Part shown: positions 63,836-64,000 of the stretch, one piece after another | How the letters are laid out: every line of letters starts with the position of its first letter | Numbering within the stretch: position 1 is the first letter of the stretch | From: Paraburkholderia sp. | GTDB taxonomy: Bacteria; Pseudomonadota; Gammaproteobacteria; Burkholderiales; Burkholderiaceae | Length of the DNA: 64,000 bases | Assembly (NCBI RefSeq): GCF_028283785.1 | Contig: NZ_JAPWKB010000019.1 | Location: 1,384,001-1,448,000 of the forward strand | Direction of reading: 5' to 3' | Program-made: the position numbers and the translations under genes | Notes under the pieces: model-generated | What the model saw: only the letters and a program-made list of their open reading frames with translations | Told to the model about the DNA's origin: nothing | The model's database searches: none

Positions 63836-64000
63836 GTGAAATATCTACCGCTTGTCGCTTTGACCGTGGCAATTTCCGCCTGTGCTGCGCAACCGCCGGC
63901 CGGCGTCCAGTCTGTTGGCACCAGCCAGCAGCCCCCGAAAGCTGTCGCCACCTGCATCGCACAAAAGTGGGCGGATGGCACCCAGCAGCAAGTCGTGATG
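63836..64000 (+). CDS. Hypothetical lipoprotein (N-terminal part, cut by window edge)
   Basis: GTG at 63836 follows GAGGAG at 63823-63828. The 55 codons seen encode a short signal ending in lipobox ISAC (Cys16), then AAQPPAGVQSVGTSQQPPKA and CIAQKWADGTQQQVVM. I do not recognise a named family, though small outer-membrane lipoproteins of this type are common in Burkholderiaceae. The 3' part is outside the window. Confidence 0.75.
   Translation, partial: MKYLPLVALTVAISACAAQPPAGVQSVGTSQQPPKAVATCIAQKWADGTQQQVVM

Overview
The window is high-GC DNA from a member of the Burkholderiaceae. The gene content fits Paraburkholderia, Caballeronia or Burkholderia best: a cepacian-type exopolysaccharide cluster, an OmpC-like porin, a YciB-BolA-parvulin operon and an OXA-type beta-lactamase. 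The genus is inferred from gene content and order only. I saw no rRNA or tRNA gene, no CRISPR array and no intact insertion sequence.

Region 1 (1-14498) is an exopolysaccharide locus with the gene order of bceA-bceK. The genes bceB to bceK run leftward: priming glycosyltransferase, UDP-glucose dehydrogenase, tyrosine phosphatase, outer-membrane exporter, tyrosine autokinase, three glycosyltransferases, a Wzy-like polymerase and a glycosyltransferase cut by the window edge. The bifunctional GDP-mannose gene bceA runs rightward across a 600-nt AT-rich divergent promoter region. Together they supply GDP-mannose and UDP-glucuronate, start the repeat unit on undecaprenyl phosphate, extend it, polymerise it and export it.

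Region 2 (14499-20400) is accessory in character. It holds a gene fusing an IS5-type transposase N-terminal domain to unrelated low-complexity and globular segments, with an imperfect inverted repeat just upstream. It also holds a YciI-like protein, a PsiF-like periplasmic protein flanked by two short tandem repeat arrays, a small membrane protein and a SYLF-domain lipoprotein.

Region 3 (20440-27901) is stress related: a GT4 glycosyltransferase, trehalose-6-phosphate synthase with an added Lys/Ala-rich tail, an MscS-like channel, a Rap1a/Tai-type immunity-like protein, an ankyrin-repeat protein, a TatD nuclease and a GNAT acetyltransferase.

Region 4 (27970-36851) starts with the housekeeping set holB-tmk-mltG and the divergent ygfZ. 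It continues with an NRDE protein, an esterase, a frameshifted short-chain dehydrogenase, a quinone/enone reductase, a thioesterase and a Dabb protein.

Region 5 (36852-42629) holds an apparent integrase relic, a major porin, an AT-richer stretch, a class D beta-lactamase, an alpha/beta hydrolase, a zinc-ribbon methyltransferase and a LEA14-like lipoprotein.

Region 6 (42628-48610) is a leftward fatty-acid oxidation group: acyl-CoA ligase, FadB-type multifunctional protein and thiolase, with a nicotinamidase in between.

Region 7 (48708-64000) is mostly core genome: selO, msrB, yciB, bolA and a parvulin on the plus strand, purL on the minus strand, then a DadA-type oxidase, the fused NAD(P)HX repair enzyme and pgi. 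An ABC ATPase and a TesA-type esterase follow, with start codons that overlap head to head, and a partial lipoprotein gene reaches the right edge.
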